Source: Trebonia sp964581815 | Lineage (GTDB): Bacteria > Actinomycetota > Actinomycetes > Streptosporangiales > Streptosporangiaceae | Length of the DNA stretch: 64,000 nt | Direction: 5' to 3' | NCBI GenBank assembly: GCA_964581815.1 | Contig: CAZORE010000021.1 | Span: forward strand, 12,279-76,278 | Shown: in pieces, positions 1-9,030 of the stretch | Numbering within the stretch: the stretch's first letter is position 1 | How the letters are laid out: the number at the start of each line of letters is the position of its first letter | Notes under the pieces: generated by a model | What the model was told of the DNA's origin: nothing | The model's input: the letters and a program-made list of their open reading frames with translations, nothing else | Databases searched by the model: none | Program-made: the position numbers and the translations under genes

Positions 1-2
1 CA

Positions 3-908
3 GGCGGGTCAGGCAGGCTGGGCGATCCCGGGCAGCACCTGCGGTTCGAGGTCCAGCGGACCCAGACCACCATCCGGGCCGAGCGGCTGCGGGGTCAGGT
101 CCGCAAGGCCATCAGAGAGCTGCTCGTCGCTGACCGGGGGGCGGACGCGGTCGCCAAGACGCTCCGTCAGCCGCTGACCGCCGACGTCGACATTTCGCGG
201 GCGAGCCGTGAGCAGCTGGCCGAGGTCCAGCGGGTCCTCACCCCGATTCAGCACAAGCTCGCGACCACCGTGATGCGCAAGCGCCGCAGCCGCGTCGACC
301 TCGTCGACGTCCGCGCCACCCTGCGCGCCTCGATGGCCACCGGCGGGGTGCCCGTGAAGCTCGCGCACCGCAAGCCCCGGCCCACCAAGCCGCATCTGTA
401 CGTCCTGGCCGACGTGTCCGGGTCAGTGGCGACCTTCGCCGGCTTCACCGTGACCCTGGTGTCGGCGATGTCGCAGCTGTTCTCCCGGCTGCGAACCTTC
501 GCCTTCATCGAGAACGCGGCCGAGATCACCGACGCCCTCCGGCAGGCCCGCGGCCCCGAGCACGCCATCGCGGCAATGCGCGACTACGTGGCGGCCGGCG
601 AACTCGGCAGCCATACCGACTACGGCCGCGCGCTGCGGCAGTTCCACGCCACGGTCGGCCAGGAACTGGAGCACCGCGCCACGGTCCTCATCTTCGGTGA
701 CGCCCGGGGCAACTACCTCCCGGCGGAGGAGGCCACGCTGGCCAAGATCGCCCGCCGCGCCGGCTCGGTGTACTGGCTGAACCCCGAACCGCGTGCGCTG
801 TGGGACACCGGGGACTCCACGATGCGCGCCTACGAGCCGCACTGCGCCGCCGCCGTCACCTGCCGGACCCTGAACGACCTGCGCGGCTTCATCGAGCAAC
901 TCGGCTAA
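3..908 (+). CDS. VWA-domain protein (CoxE-like), 5' partial
   Basis: The reading frame is open from the left edge of the window, so the N-terminus lies outside. The visible C-terminal part carries a von Willebrand factor A fold with the metal-ion (MIDAS) motif DVSGSVATF, and later HTDYGRALRQF and VLIFGDARGNY, which fit a CoxE/YeaD-type VWA domain. Such proteins usually work with a MoxR AAA+ ATPase as a metal-insertion or complex-remodelling pair; no partner is visible because the upstream DNA is missing. The stop is TAA at 906-908. Family assignment is firm, the client complex is unknown. Confidence 0.85.
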   Translation, partial: GGSGRLGDPGQHLRFEVQRTQTTIRAERLRGQVRKAIRELLVADRGADAVAKTLRQPLTADVDISRASREQLAEVQRVLTPIQHKLATTVMRKRRSRVDLVDVRATLRASMATGGVPVKLAHRKPRPTKPHLYVLADVSGSVATFAGFTVTLVSAMSQLFSRLRTFAFIENAAEITDALRQARGPEHAIAAMRDYVAAGELGSHTDYGRALRQFHATVGQELEHRATVLIFGDARGNYLPAEEATLAKIARRAGSVYWLNPEPRALWDTGDSTMRAYEPHCAAAVTCRTLNDLRGFIEQLG

Positions 909-951
909 GCCCACCCTGGGACCGTGCCCATGCGCGGCAAGTACCTTCCGC

Positions 952-1929
952 TCAGCGGGCGTGCGCGGCGAAGAACGTCCAGATGACCTGCGTCGCGTCC
1001 AGTGCCGTGGACGGGGGGTCGGTGCCAAGCAGCCGCTCCACAATCGGGCTCGGCACGCCGCCTGGCCACTGATGGCCCGCTCCGGCGATGGTGACGAGCT
1101 CGACCGACCGCCCGGCGAGGCAGTTCGCGACGGAGGTGGTCACCGTCCCCGCGGTGGTCGCCGCCGGCGGCGCGCAGCGGTCCGTTTGCCTCCAGCTGGC
1201 GTTGACCGCGGGCACGGCGGGGCCGTCGATGTGCGCCACCCCGGAACCCTCGCCACCGTCGTAGGGGATGTTCTTGTCGGCGGTGCCGTGGATGGCGATC
1301 ACCGACGTGGGGGCGGGGCTGGGGCAGCCGCCGAGCTCGGTCGCCGAGTCGGGGCCGATGGCGGCGAAGATCGTGGTGCGGCAGGCGAGGTCGTAGGCCA
1401 TGATGCCGCCGTTGCTGATGCCGGTGGCGTAGACCCGGCCGGGGTCGACCCGGACGGCGCGGGAGATGGCGGACACCATGGCCGTGATGAAGCCGATGTC
1501 GTCGGTGCCAGTCCGGCCGGGCGTGCCGCAGCAGCCGCCGCCGGCGTTCCACGCCCGGTCCAGGCCGTCCGGGTACGCGACGAGGAAGTGGCCGGAGTCC
1601 GCCTCGGCGTTCCAGTGGTAGGACTTCTCCGCCTGGCTGCCGGTGCCGAACCCGCCGTGCAGCATGACGACGAGCGGCGCGGCGGCAGGCAGCACCGCGG
1701 GGCGGTAGACGATGTAGCTGCGGTTGACGCCGCCGACGGAGATGCCGTGCGTTGAGGACCCGACGGGAACAGCCGGCGTCGCGGCGGGCGCCGTCGCGGC
1801 CGGGGCCGCCGACTGGCCGGCGTCCGGCTGCGCCCGGCAGCCCGCGAGTCCGGCGACCAGCGCCATGGCGGCCAGCGCGGCCGCGGCAAGCCTAGCCCGG
1901 GGCGCGGTGCGCCGCGCAGCAGTTCGCAT
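952..1929 (-). CDS. Secreted lipoprotein esterase, PHB-depolymerase/feruloyl-esterase family (LpqC-like)
   Basis: The 325-residue product begins with a hydrophobic signal ending in a lipobox (AGLAGC, Cys at about 31), so it is probably a lipid-anchored extracellular hydrolase. An Ala/Pro-rich linker precedes an alpha/beta-hydrolase domain with the oxyanion loop LHGGFGTG, the nucleophile elbow GISNGG (Ser near 172), HGTADKNIP with the acid region, and a C-terminal GAGHQWPGG histidine. This is the polyhydroxyalkanoate depolymerase/feruloyl esterase family; the substrate cannot be read from sequence. It is divergent from a MarR regulator with a 54-bp intergenic region. The ATG lies six bases after a good -10 box, so the message is probably leaderless. 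Confidence 0.88.
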   Translation of the reverse strand: MRTAARRTAPRARLAAAALAAMALVAGLAGCRAQPDAGQSAAPAATAPAATPAVPVGSSTHGISVGGVNRSYIVYRPAVLPAAAPLVVMLHGGFGTGSQAEKSYHWNAEADSGHFLVAYPDGLDRAWNAGGGCCGTPGRTGTDDIGFITAMVSAISRAVRVDPGRVYATGISNGGIMAYDLACRTTIFAAIGPDSATELGGCPSPAPTSVIAIHGTADKNIPYDGGEGSGVAHIDGPAVPAVNASWRQTDRCAPPAATTAGTVTTSVANCLAGRSVELVTIAGAGHQWPGGVPSPIVERLLGTDPPSTALDATQVIWTFFAAHAR

Positions 1930-1935
1930 AGCGGA

Positions 1936-1964
1936 AATTTAGGCAAGTACCTTGTCAAAGTCAA
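1936..1964 (-). promoter_or_regulatory. Sigma70-type promoter of the esterase with a candidate MarR operator
   Basis: On the minus strand a -35 TTGACT (1959-1964) is followed after exactly 17 bp by a -10 TAAATT (1936-1941); the esterase ATG begins six bases further on. In the spacer lies the small inverted repeat CAAG-TAC-CTTG (1945-1955). An element there could occlude the promoter, so autoregulation by the divergent MarR protein is a reasonable inference. Confidence 0.6.
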
Positions 1965-1983
1965 ATGTGCCAGGATAAGGCCT

Positions 1984-2427
1984 GTGAGCGAGAACCCTGC
2001 CGAGAACGCACTGCGGACGGTCCCAGCGCTTGTCCAGCTGCTTGCCCGAAACCGAGCGGAGCGGCTCCGGGCGGACTTCGCCGCCGCGGGCATGACTGGC
2101 CTGCGCCCGGTGCACGCGCTGGTGCTCGTCCCGCTGCTCGGCGGCGGCCGGCACGCCATCAGCCTGGCGGCCGACCTCGGGGTCACCAGGCAGGCGGTCG
2201 CCCAGGTGGTGGCGACGCTGGAGCGGGACGGCTACGTGCGGCGGGTCACCGATCCCGGTGACGCCCGGGCGAAGCTTGTCTGCCTGACCCCGCGCGGGCG
2301 GGCCGCACTGCGCACCATGTACGCCAGCGCCCGCGCCACCGAGGATGCCTGGCGGCAGCGACTCGGGGCGGAGCGGTTCGCGGAGTTCCGGGCGGACCTG
2401 CTCTCCCTCCTGGCGGAGGCCGGCTGA
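1984..2427 (+). CDS. MarR-family transcriptional regulator
   Basis: A 147-residue protein with the MarR winged helix-turn-helix: ISLAADLGVTRQAVAQVVATLERDGYVRR is the recognition region, followed by the wing (TDPGDARAKLVCLTPRGR). MarR proteins act as dimeric, ligand-responsive repressors. The start is GTG at 1984. It is divergently transcribed from the secreted esterase, which makes that gene the obvious candidate target. The inducing ligand is unknown. Confidence 0.92.
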   Translation: MSENPAENALRTVPALVQLLARNRAERLRADFAAAGMTGLRPVHALVLVPLLGGGRHAISLAADLGVTRQAVAQVVATLERDGYVRRVTDPGDARAKLVCLTPRGRAALRTMYASARATEDAWRQRLGAERFAEFRADLLSLLAEAG

Positions 2428-2445
2428 CCCGCCGGACGCCCGCCC

Positions 2446-3210
2446 CTACCGGGTACGCCGCCGCAAGGTAAGCGCGCCGCCGACCAGTGCGGCGACGGTG
2501 AACGCGAGGATGACCGCCACGTCCCCGCTGGCGGCGCTCGTCCACGAGGCCGAGCCAGTGATCCGCTGCATGGCGTCGACCGCGTAGGACAGCGGCAGGA
2601 CGTCCGACAGCCAGCGGAGCACGGCCGTCATGTGGTCGCGGGGCACGACGAGGCCGCACAGCAGCGCCTGCGGGAGGACGAAGGCGGGCATGAACTGGAC
2701 GGCCTGGAACTCGGTGCGGGCGAACGCGCTGGCGAACAGCCCGCACGCCATGCCGAGGACGGCGTCGAGGACCGCGACGACGGCCATCGGCACCGCCGAG
2801 CCGGGTACGGTGACGCCCAGCCAGGTCAGCGAGATCACCAGGACCAGGGTCACCTGCACGCAGGCCATCAGCCCGAAGGCGATGCCGTAGCCCGCCAGCA
2901 GGTCGAGCTTGCCGAGCGGCATCGCCATCAGCCGCTCGAGCGTGCCCCTCGCCCGCTCCCGCTGGGTGGTGATCGCCGCGACGATGAACATGATCACGAA
3001 CGGGAACACGCCGATGTACTCGGGCGCCACCCGGTTCAGCACCGCCGCGTTGGCCACCACGTAGCGGAGCAGGATCATCAGGACCGCCGGGACCGCCACC
3101 ATCATCGCGATGGTCCGCGGGTCGTGCCGCAGCTGGGTGAGCACCCGGCGGGCGGTCGCCCCGGCGAGCACCGGGCTGAACTCCCGGGACGCGTACCTCT
3201 CGCCGTTCAC
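2446..3210 (-). CDS. ABC-2 type transporter permease
   Basis: A 254-residue integral membrane protein with about six hydrophobic segments, including TIAMMVAVPAVLMILLRYVV near the N-terminus and VILAFTVAALVGGALTL at the C-terminus. It carries the ABC-2 family signature region (ERARGTLERLMAMPLGKLDLL). It overlaps the upstream ATPase gene by four bases, so the two are translationally coupled and form one exporter. Such exporters move drugs, polyketides or lipids; the substrate is not predictable here. Confidence 0.9.
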   Translation of the reverse strand: MNGERYASREFSPVLAGATARRVLTQLRHDPRTIAMMVAVPAVLMILLRYVVANAAVLNRVAPEYIGVFPFVIMFIVAAITTQRERARGTLERLMAMPLGKLDLLAGYGIAFGLMACVQVTLVLVISLTWLGVTVPGSAVPMAVVAVLDAVLGMACGLFASAFARTEFQAVQFMPAFVLPQALLCGLVVPRDHMTAVLRWLSDVLPLSYAVDAMQRITGSASWTSAASGDVAVILAFTVAALVGGALTLRRRTR

Positions 3211-4007
3211 CGCTGCACCCCCTGCGGGACAGGGGGGGCGGGCGGGGCAGGGGGGGCGGGCGGGGCAGAGACAGCCAGCGCGAGGAACGCCGACTCAAGG
3301 TCGGGCGCGCCGGTCTGCCGGAGGATCTCGGCTGGCGGTGCCTCGGCCAGGAACCGGCCCTCGCGCATGAACAGCAGGTTGTCGCACCGGGCGGCCTCGT
3401 CCATCACGTGGCTGGAGACCAGCAGCGACGTCCCGTCGGCGGCCAGGCCGTGGAACAGCGACCACAGGTCCCGGCGGAGCACCGGGTCAAGGCCGACGGT
3501 CGGCTCGTCGAGTACGAGCAGGTCGGGACGGCCGAGCAGCGCGACCGCCAGGCCGACCCGGGCGAGCTGGCCGCCGGAGAACGTGCCGACGAGCCGCCGG
3601 TCAAGCCCGCCGAGGTCAAGCCGGGCGACGGTCGCCGCGATGGCCTCCGCCAGCAGGCGGCCGCGCAGCCCGAGCACCGTACCGAAGTACCGGAGGTTCT
3701 CCCCCAGGGTCAGGTCCGTGTACACGGCGGGCGCCTGGGTGGCGTACCCGACGCGGGCGCGCAACCGAGGATGGCCGGCGGGCAGCCCGAGCACGGTCAC
3801 GGTCCCGGCGGTGACCGCCTGGACGCCGACAAGGACCCGCATCAGCGTGGTCTTACCGCAGCCGCTCGGCCCGAGCAGCCCGGTCACCTGGCCACCGGCC
3901 AGGTCAAAGGTGAGGTCATCGAGCACCAGCTGCCCGCCTCGGCGGACCAGAAGGCCCTGCCCGCTCACGACCGCCCCGGTCCGGTCACCGGGCTCGGCAC
4001 TGTTCAT
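3207..4007 (-). CDS. ABC transporter ATP-binding protein
   Basis: A 266-residue ATPase with Walker A GPSGCGKTTLMR, a signature GTFSGGQLARVGLAVALLGRP and Walker B LLVLDEPTVGLD, partner of the downstream ABC-2 permease. The C-terminus ends in an APPAPP repeat encoded by an 18-bp tandem duplication (3230-3265), which is outside the catalytic fold and may vary between strains. The DrrA/CcmA-like subgroup of drug or lipid exporters is the best fit. Confidence 0.92.
   Translation of the reverse strand: MNSAEPGDRTGAVVSGQGLLVRRGGQLVLDDLTFDLAGGQVTGLLGPSGCGKTTLMRVLVGVQAVTAGTVTVLGLPAGHPRLRARVGYATQAPAVYTDLTLGENLRYFGTVLGLRGRLLAEAIAATVARLDLGGLDRRLVGTFSGGQLARVGLAVALLGRPDLLVLDEPTVGLDPVLRRDLWSLFHGLAADGTSLLVSSHVMDEAARCDNLLFMREGRFLAEAPPAEILRQTGAPDLESAFLALAVSAPPAPPAPPAPPVPQGVQR
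3230..3265. repeat. Two tandem copies of an 18-bp G-rich unit
   Basis: The unit CAGGGGGGGCGGGCGGGG occurs twice without spacer at 3230-3247 and 3248-3265. It is in frame in the 3' end of the ABC ATPase gene, giving the Pro/Ala tail. Long G runs could also form a quadruplex. Confidence 0.85.
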
Positions 4008-4104
4008 ACGCCCATTCAGCCACGCCGACGGGGGTGGCGGTAGGGCTTTACGTCAGGACCTACGCCACTATGGCTACTTACCCCACCGCCGGCCGGATTC
4101 CCGG

Positions 4105-4764
4105 CTATGCCAGCCGGGTGGCATGCCCCAACGTGAACTGGTAGCACACCGGAACCGCGTTCGGCACCTCCAGGCCGGCGGAAGCGTCGTCGCTCACTTC
4201 CTCCAGGTGCTTCACCAAGGCCCGCAGCGGGTTGCCGTGCGATGCCACCAGCACGCAGCCGTACCGGTACAGGTCGGGGACGATCGCGTCGCACCAGTAG
4301 GGCAGCAGCCGCTCGGTCACGTCGTGCAGCGACTCGCCGCGCGGCCGCGCGTCGGCGGGCAGCGCGGCGTAGCGCGGGTCGTCCTCGGCAACGCCAAGCG
4401 GGGGGCGCACCCGGAAGCCGCGGCGCCAGGCCATGAACTGCTCCTCCCCCACCTCGGCCCGGACCGCTTGCTTGCCGCGGCCCTGCAGCGCACCGTAATG
4501 ATTGGAGTTCAGCCGCCAGCTGCGCCGCACGGGAACCCACGCCCGGCCGCACGCGGCGAGCGCCAGGTCCGCCGTCACGATGGCGCGGCCCTGCACCGAC
4601 GTGTGAACCACGTCGGGCAGGAAGCCGCGCGCCGCGAGCAACGCCCCGGCCCGCCCGGCCTGCCGCCTGCCGCGCTCGCTCAGGGCGACATCGGTCCAGC
4701 CGGCGAACAGGTCCTGCGCGTTCCAGGCGCTCTCCCCGTGACGCAGCAGTACCAGAACCGCCAT
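4105..4764 (-). CDS. gpmA: 2,3-bisphosphoglycerate-dependent phosphoglycerate mutase
   Basis: A 219-residue cytosolic enzyme interconverting 3- and 2-phosphoglycerate. It has the phosphohistidine motif LLRHGESAWN at the N-terminus, RSWRLNSNHYGALQGRGK (substrate binding) and VASHGNPLRALVKHLE near the C-terminus, all typical of dPGM rather than broad-specificity phosphatases. The ATG overlaps the aldolase stop (TGATG at 4762-4766), so aldolase and mutase are translationally coupled. With enolase upstream this is a lower-glycolysis operon next to the pyruvate oxidoreductase and hydrogenase genes. Confidence 0.95.
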   Translation of the reverse strand: MAVLVLLRHGESAWNAQDLFAGWTDVALSERGRRQAGRAGALLAARGFLPDVVHTSVQGRAIVTADLALAACGRAWVPVRRSWRLNSNHYGALQGRGKQAVRAEVGEEQFMAWRRGFRVRPPLGVAEDDPRYAALPADARPRGESLHDVTERLLPYWCDAIVPDLYRYGCVLVASHGNPLRALVKHLEEVSDDASAGLEVPNAVPVCYQFTLGHATRLA

Positions 4765-5672
4765 CAGGCCGCCTGCCGCGCCGCCCGCGGGTACTTGGCG
4801 AGGAGCTCCTGGAGCCTGGCGGCGAACGCGAGGGACTCGTCGTGACCGCGCTGCCAGACGTTCCTGCCGAAGATCAGGCCCGTTGCCCCGGCCTCCATCG
4901 ACCGCCGCGCCTTCTCAAGCATGGCCTCATCCCCCTGCTGCTCACCGCCGGAGACCAGCAGCAGGGTCCGGTTCGCCGACCGCACCACCGCGTCGATGGC
5001 CTGCTGCTGAGTGAACTCGGCGTCGTACGCCGCCGGGACGCCGGCCCGCTTGTCCGGATGCGGGAAGTTGACCTTCACCACGTCGGCGCCGAGTTCGCTG
5101 GCCGTGCGGGCCGCGTAATCGACCGCGTAGAAGGAGTCCTTGCCGCCCTTGGCGTCGATCGCCGACCCGCGCGGGTAGGCCCACACGATCAGCGGCATGC
5201 CGAACCGGGCGGCTTCCTCGCGGACCTGGCGGTACTGAGCGAAGTCCGCCTCCGCGGCGGGCGTGCCCACGTACAGCGTGTACCCGACGGCGTCGGCTCC
5301 AAGCCGCACCGCGTCGGCCACGGTGGCGTGCACCGGGGACAGCGCCGCGCCGTCCGGCGGGATGTCCGTCTTCCCGTTCAGCTTCAAGATCAGCGGAACC
5401 TCGCCGGCGTAGTCCCAGTAGAACTTCTCCGCCAGCCCGATCTGGATGGCGATGCCGTTGAATCCTCCCTCCAGCGCCAGCCTGGCGATGTACCGGGGAT
5501 CCCCGGCCGCCGGGTTGGCGAAGAAGTCCCGCGGGCCGTGCTCCAGGCCCTGGTCATACGGCAGGAACAGGGCGGTACCGTTCCGCAGTCCGAACTGGTA
5601 CAGGATCCTGTACAACCGCGCCTTCTTGCCCGTGCTGAGTCCGTGCTCACCCAGGTCCGTCAATGCTTGCAT
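4764..5672 (-). CDS. Class I fructose-bisphosphate aldolase (DhnA/archaeal type)
   Basis: The 302-residue product matches the DhnA-type Schiff-base aldolases: FLPYDQGLEHGPRDFF near the N-terminus, a LILKLNGKTD segment, and GADVVKVNFPHPD carrying the probable catalytic lysine, then LLLVSGGEQ and GLIFGRNVWQR phosphate-binding loops. It splits fructose 1,6-bisphosphate without a divalent metal, unlike the class II enzyme normally found in actinobacteria, so it may be a condition-specific isozyme. A clear ribosome-binding site (GGAGGCGAG) precedes the ATG. It lies 58 bp downstream of enolase and is coupled to gpmA. Confidence 0.92.
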   Translation of the reverse strand: MQALTDLGEHGLSTGKKARLYRILYQFGLRNGTALFLPYDQGLEHGPRDFFANPAAGDPRYIARLALEGGFNGIAIQIGLAEKFYWDYAGEVPLILKLNGKTDIPPDGAALSPVHATVADAVRLGADAVGYTLYVGTPAAEADFAQYRQVREEAARFGMPLIVWAYPRGSAIDAKGGKDSFYAVDYAARTASELGADVVKVNFPHPDKRAGVPAAYDAEFTQQQAIDAVVRSANRTLLLVSGGEQQGDEAMLEKARRSMEAGATGLIFGRNVWQRGHDESLAFAARLQELLAKYPRAARQAA

Positions 5673-5730
5673 CGCGTACTCGCCTCCTGTGATCGGTGAT
5701 GCTCCTGACTTGAACTCGCCGGGGGGAACG

Positions 5731-6993
5731 TCAGCTCAGGCCGTAGCGGAGCGGGGATCCCGCGGCGATTTCAAGGAGCCTGTTGTACTTCGCGGTGCGC
5801 TCACCGCGCGCCGGGGCGCCTGACTTGAGGTGCCCGCAGCCCGTGCCGACCGCGAGGTCGGCGATGAAGCTGTCTTCGGTCTCGCCGGAGCGGTGCGAGA
5901 CGAACTGCCGGTAGCCGGCCCGGCGGCAGATGGCCATGGCCTCAAGCGTCTCGGTGACGGTGCCGATCTGGTTGAGCTTGATCAGCGAGGAGTTGGCGAT
6001 GCCGCGGGCGATGGCGGCGGAGATGATCGCCGGGTTCGTGCAGAAGATGTCGTCGCCGACCAGCTCGACGGTAGCCCCGAGACGGCTGGTGAGCGCGATC
6101 CAGCCGTCCTCGTCGTCCTCGCCGAGCCCGTCCTCGATCAGGTGGACGGGGAAGTCGCGCGTGATGGCGGCCAGCCGGTCGATCATGTCCGCGCTGCTCA
6201 GCAGGTCACCGGCGACCAGGTACCGGCCGTCTGGCCGGCGGAACTCCGACGCGGCCAGGTCCAGGGCGATGGAGACGCCGTCCGCCCCCGCCCGGTACCC
6301 GGCGTCGCCGATGGCCTCGACCAGGAGCTGCAGGACCTCTTCCGGCTCGCTGACCTCGGGGGCGAAGCCGCCCTCGTCGCCGAGCCCGGTCGACAGCTTG
6401 CGGCCGGCCAGGGTACGCCGCAGCGCCGCGTAGACCTCGGCGCCCGCGCGTACCGCCTCGGCCATCGACGGGGCACCGAGCGGCGCCACCATGAACTCCT
6501 GGAAGTCCAGCTCGTTGGGGGCGTGCACGCCTCCGTTCAGCACATTGAAGTGCGGGACAGGCAGGGACGGGACGACGCCGGACGGGGTGAGCCAGCGCCA
6601 CAGCGGCGAGCCGTCAGAGGCGGCGAGCGCCCGGGCCAGCGCCATCGATATCCCGACGAGGGCGTTGGCGCCGAGCCTGCTCTTGTTCGGCGTGCCGTCC
6701 AGGCCGATCATCGCCTGGTCCGCCTCCGCCAGGGAGTGCCAGCGGCAGTCGCGGAGCAGGTCGGCGAGCTCGCCGTTGACGTTGGCCACCGCCGTGAGCA
6801 CCCCGCCGCCGCCGAACCGTGACTTGTCGCCGTCGCGCAGCTCTACCGCTTCCCGTGACCCGGTGGACGCGCCCGACGGCACGCCGGCCCGCGCCGTGGC
6901 GCCGTCGGCCAGCCGCACCGTCACCGCCAGGGTCGGCCGGGCCCGCGAGTCAAGGATCTCCAGCGCGGTCAGCTCGGACACCATGAAAGTCAT
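5731..6993 (-). CDS. eno: Enolase (phosphopyruvate hydratase)
   Basis: A 420-residue enolase that converts 2-phosphoglycerate to phosphoenolpyruvate. Visible motifs are SGASTGSREAVELRDGD (mobile loop), HLIEDGLGEDDEDGW and VGDDIFCTN (metal ligands), LIKLNQIGTVTETLEA (catalytic Lys) and the family signature SHRSGETEDSFIADLAVG. It is the first gene of the minus-strand operon eno-aldolase-gpmA. Its promoter region is shared with the divergent PFOR/hydrogenase operon and holds two DosR-like boxes. A second, housekeeping enolase elsewhere in the genome is likely but not visible. Confidence 0.95.
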   Translation of the reverse strand: MTFMVSELTALEILDSRARPTLAVTVRLADGATARAGVPSGASTGSREAVELRDGDKSRFGGGGVLTAVANVNGELADLLRDCRWHSLAEADQAMIGLDGTPNKSRLGANALVGISMALARALAASDGSPLWRWLTPSGVVPSLPVPHFNVLNGGVHAPNELDFQEFMVAPLGAPSMAEAVRAGAEVYAALRRTLAGRKLSTGLGDEGGFAPEVSEPEEVLQLLVEAIGDAGYRAGADGVSIALDLAASEFRRPDGRYLVAGDLLSSADMIDRLAAITRDFPVHLIEDGLGEDDEDGWIALTSRLGATVELVGDDIFCTNPAIISAAIARGIANSSLIKLNQIGTVTETLEAMAICRRAGYRQFVSHRSGETEDSFIADLAVGTGCGHLKSGAPARGERTAKYNRLLEIAAGSPLRYGLS

Positions 6994-7245
6994 CGTCGTG
7001 TTCCTCTCTTGCTTCGTGTGGCGTTACTCCGTGTGAACTGCCTTGCCCGCCACGGGGTCCCGGCGAGCGCGACGCCCGCGGCCGTCAGCAGGCCCAGGTC
7101 CATGCCGCCAGCAAGGTGACGCACAGCACGGCGAGCGGCAGCCAGCGCCTGCCGGGGGCGGCGGGCTCAGGCGCCGCCGGAAACTTCCGCGTATGCACGC
7201 GTGTCGTCATATTTCCAGTCCACGCCGCGCGACCTGACGCAGGTA

Positions 7246-7259
7246 GGGGCCAATGCCCC
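7246..7259. promoter_or_regulatory. DosR-like box 1 (eno / PFOR-hydrogenase)
   Basis: GGGGCC-AA-TGCCCC: a perfect inverted repeat GGGGC-N4-GCCCC with the 5-4-5 architecture of the DosR core GGGAC-TWWA-GTCCC. It lies 111 bp upstream of the GltD-like gene and about 250 bp upstream of eno. Confidence 0.6.
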
Positions 7260-7326
7260 CTCCGGCCGGGCCTTATGGCGGCGAAACCGGGCGGTGCCGC
7301 CGGCGGACGAAGCCGCCGGCGTGTCC

Positions 7327-7340
7327 GGGACCTTAGGCTC
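7327..7340. promoter_or_regulatory. DosR-like box 2 (PFOR-hydrogenase operon)
   Basis: GGGACC-TT-AGGCTC: a perfect left half-site and a degenerate right half, 29 bp before the GTG of the GltD-like gene. Two boxes in one promoter are common for strong DosR targets in mycobacteria. Confidence 0.6.
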
Positions 7341-7369
7341 TACGTCGCCGGACCGCGCGGGTAGACAGT

Positions 7370-9030
7370 GTGACCATGCGTGATCTGACGCCAGTACCTG
7401 ACCTGGTGCAAGGCACCGGCCTGACCGGGGCTGCGCGGGCGCGCCGGCCGGTGTACGTGGACCTGCTGCCGCCCTGCAACGCCGGCTGCCCGGCGGGCGA
7501 GAACATCCAGGCGTGGCTGGCCGCCGCACGGGACGGTGAGTTCGAGCGCGCCTGGCGGCTGCTCACCGATGACAACCCGTTCCCCGCGATCCACGGGCGG
7601 GTCTGCTACCACCCGTGCGAGTCCGTGTGCAACCGCGCCGAGCTGGACAGCTCCGTCTCCATCCACGCCGTGGAGCGGTTCCTCGGCGACCTGGCGACGG
7701 CGAATCACTGGGCGCCCGGCATGAGCCAAGCCGAGCCGAGCGGCAAGCGGGTGCTCGTCGTCGGCGCGGGCCCGAGCGGGCTGTCCGCCGCCTACCACCT
7801 GGCCCGCCGCGGTCACCAGGTGGAGGTGCGGGACGCGGGCGCCGAGCCCGGCGGGATGATGCGCTACGGCATCCCCGCCTACCGGCTGCCGCGCGACGTC
7901 CTGGCGGCGGAGATCGGCCGGATCGAGGCCATGGGAGTGCGCATCAGCTGCGGGCACCCGGTGACCGACCTGGACGCGGAGCGCGCCGGGTTCGACGCCG
8001 TGTTCGTCGCGGTCGGCGCGCACCTGTCCAAGCACGTGGACATCCCGGCGCGCGAGGCCGGGCGGATCGTCGACGCGGTGCCGTTCCTGCAAGAGGTCGC
8101 GGCCGGCGGGCACCCGGTGCTCGGGCGCCGGGTCGCGGTGTACGGCGGCGGTAACACCGCGATGGACGCCGCGCGCACCGCGAAGCGGCTCGGCGCGGGC
8201 GACGCGCTGATCGTCTACCGGCGCACGCGGGAGCGCATGCCGGCGCACGAGGAGGAGGCCGCGGCCGCCGAGCGCGAGGGCGTCACCATCAACTGGCTGC
8301 GCACGATCACCGCGTTCGACGGGCCCGAGCTGACCGTCGAGACGATGGAGCTCGGCCCGGACGGCTACCCGCGGCCGACCGGGCGTTACGAGACGCTGAC
8401 CGCCGACACCCTGATCCTCGCGCTCGGCCAGGACGCCGACACCCGCTTCCTGCGGGCCGTGCCCGGGGTGGAGTTCAAGCGGGACGGCACGGTGCTCGTC
8501 GGCCCGGACATGATGACCGGCTGCCCCGGCGTCTTCGCCGGCGGCGACATGGTGCCCGCCGAGCGGACGGTCACCGTCGGCACCGGGCACGGCAAGAAGG
8601 CCGCCAGGCACATCGACGCGTACCTGCGCGGCGGCAGCTACGTCGCGCCGCCGAAGCACGAGGAGGCCGGCTTCGGGTTGCTGCACCCGTGGTACTTCAC
8701 CGACGCGCCCGCTTCCGAGCAGCCAGAACGAGGGGCGGCAACCCGCGTCGCCGACTTCGCTGAAGTCACCGGCGGGCTGACGCAGCCGGAGGCGGTCCGC
8801 GAGGCGACCCGCTGCCTGTCGTGCGGCAACTGCTTCGAGTGCGACGGGTGTGCCGCCGCCTGCCCGGAGGACGCGGTCATCAAGCTGGGCCGCGGGCACC
8901 GCTACGAATTCGACTACGACAACTGCACCGGCTGCTCCGCCTGCTACGAGCAGTGCCCGGTGCACGCCATCGAGATGGTCCCCGAGCCAGCGGAAGACGT
9001 CCTGGCGGAAAGTGTCTCGGAGGAGGGGCG

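Larger units (their letters stand above)
6994..7369. promoter_or_regulatory. Divergent control region between the glycolytic and PFOR/hydrogenase operons
   Basis: This 376-bp region separates eno (minus) from the GltD-like gene (plus) and holds two DosR-like boxes listed separately. The only other readable item is a weak 37-codon minus-strand frame at 7085-7198 (one hydrophobic segment, LPLAVLCVTLLAAW, resembling the start of an MFS permease). It has no support beyond that and may be a remnant or chance. Confidence 0.6.

Noticed and set aside
4054..4067. AGGACC-TA-CGCCAC as a DosR box before the ABC transporter
   Set aside because: Only the left half matches; the right half is unlike GGNCCY, and the transporter has no link to the regulon.
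2632..4845. 737-codon plus-strand frame across the ABC transporter genes
   Set aside because: It runs antisense through three well-identified genes and has no recognisable domain.
7085..7198. 37-codon membrane peptide upstream of the PFOR operon
   Set aside because: A single hydrophobic segment resembling an MFS start is not enough to call a gene; kept only as a note in the control-region entry.
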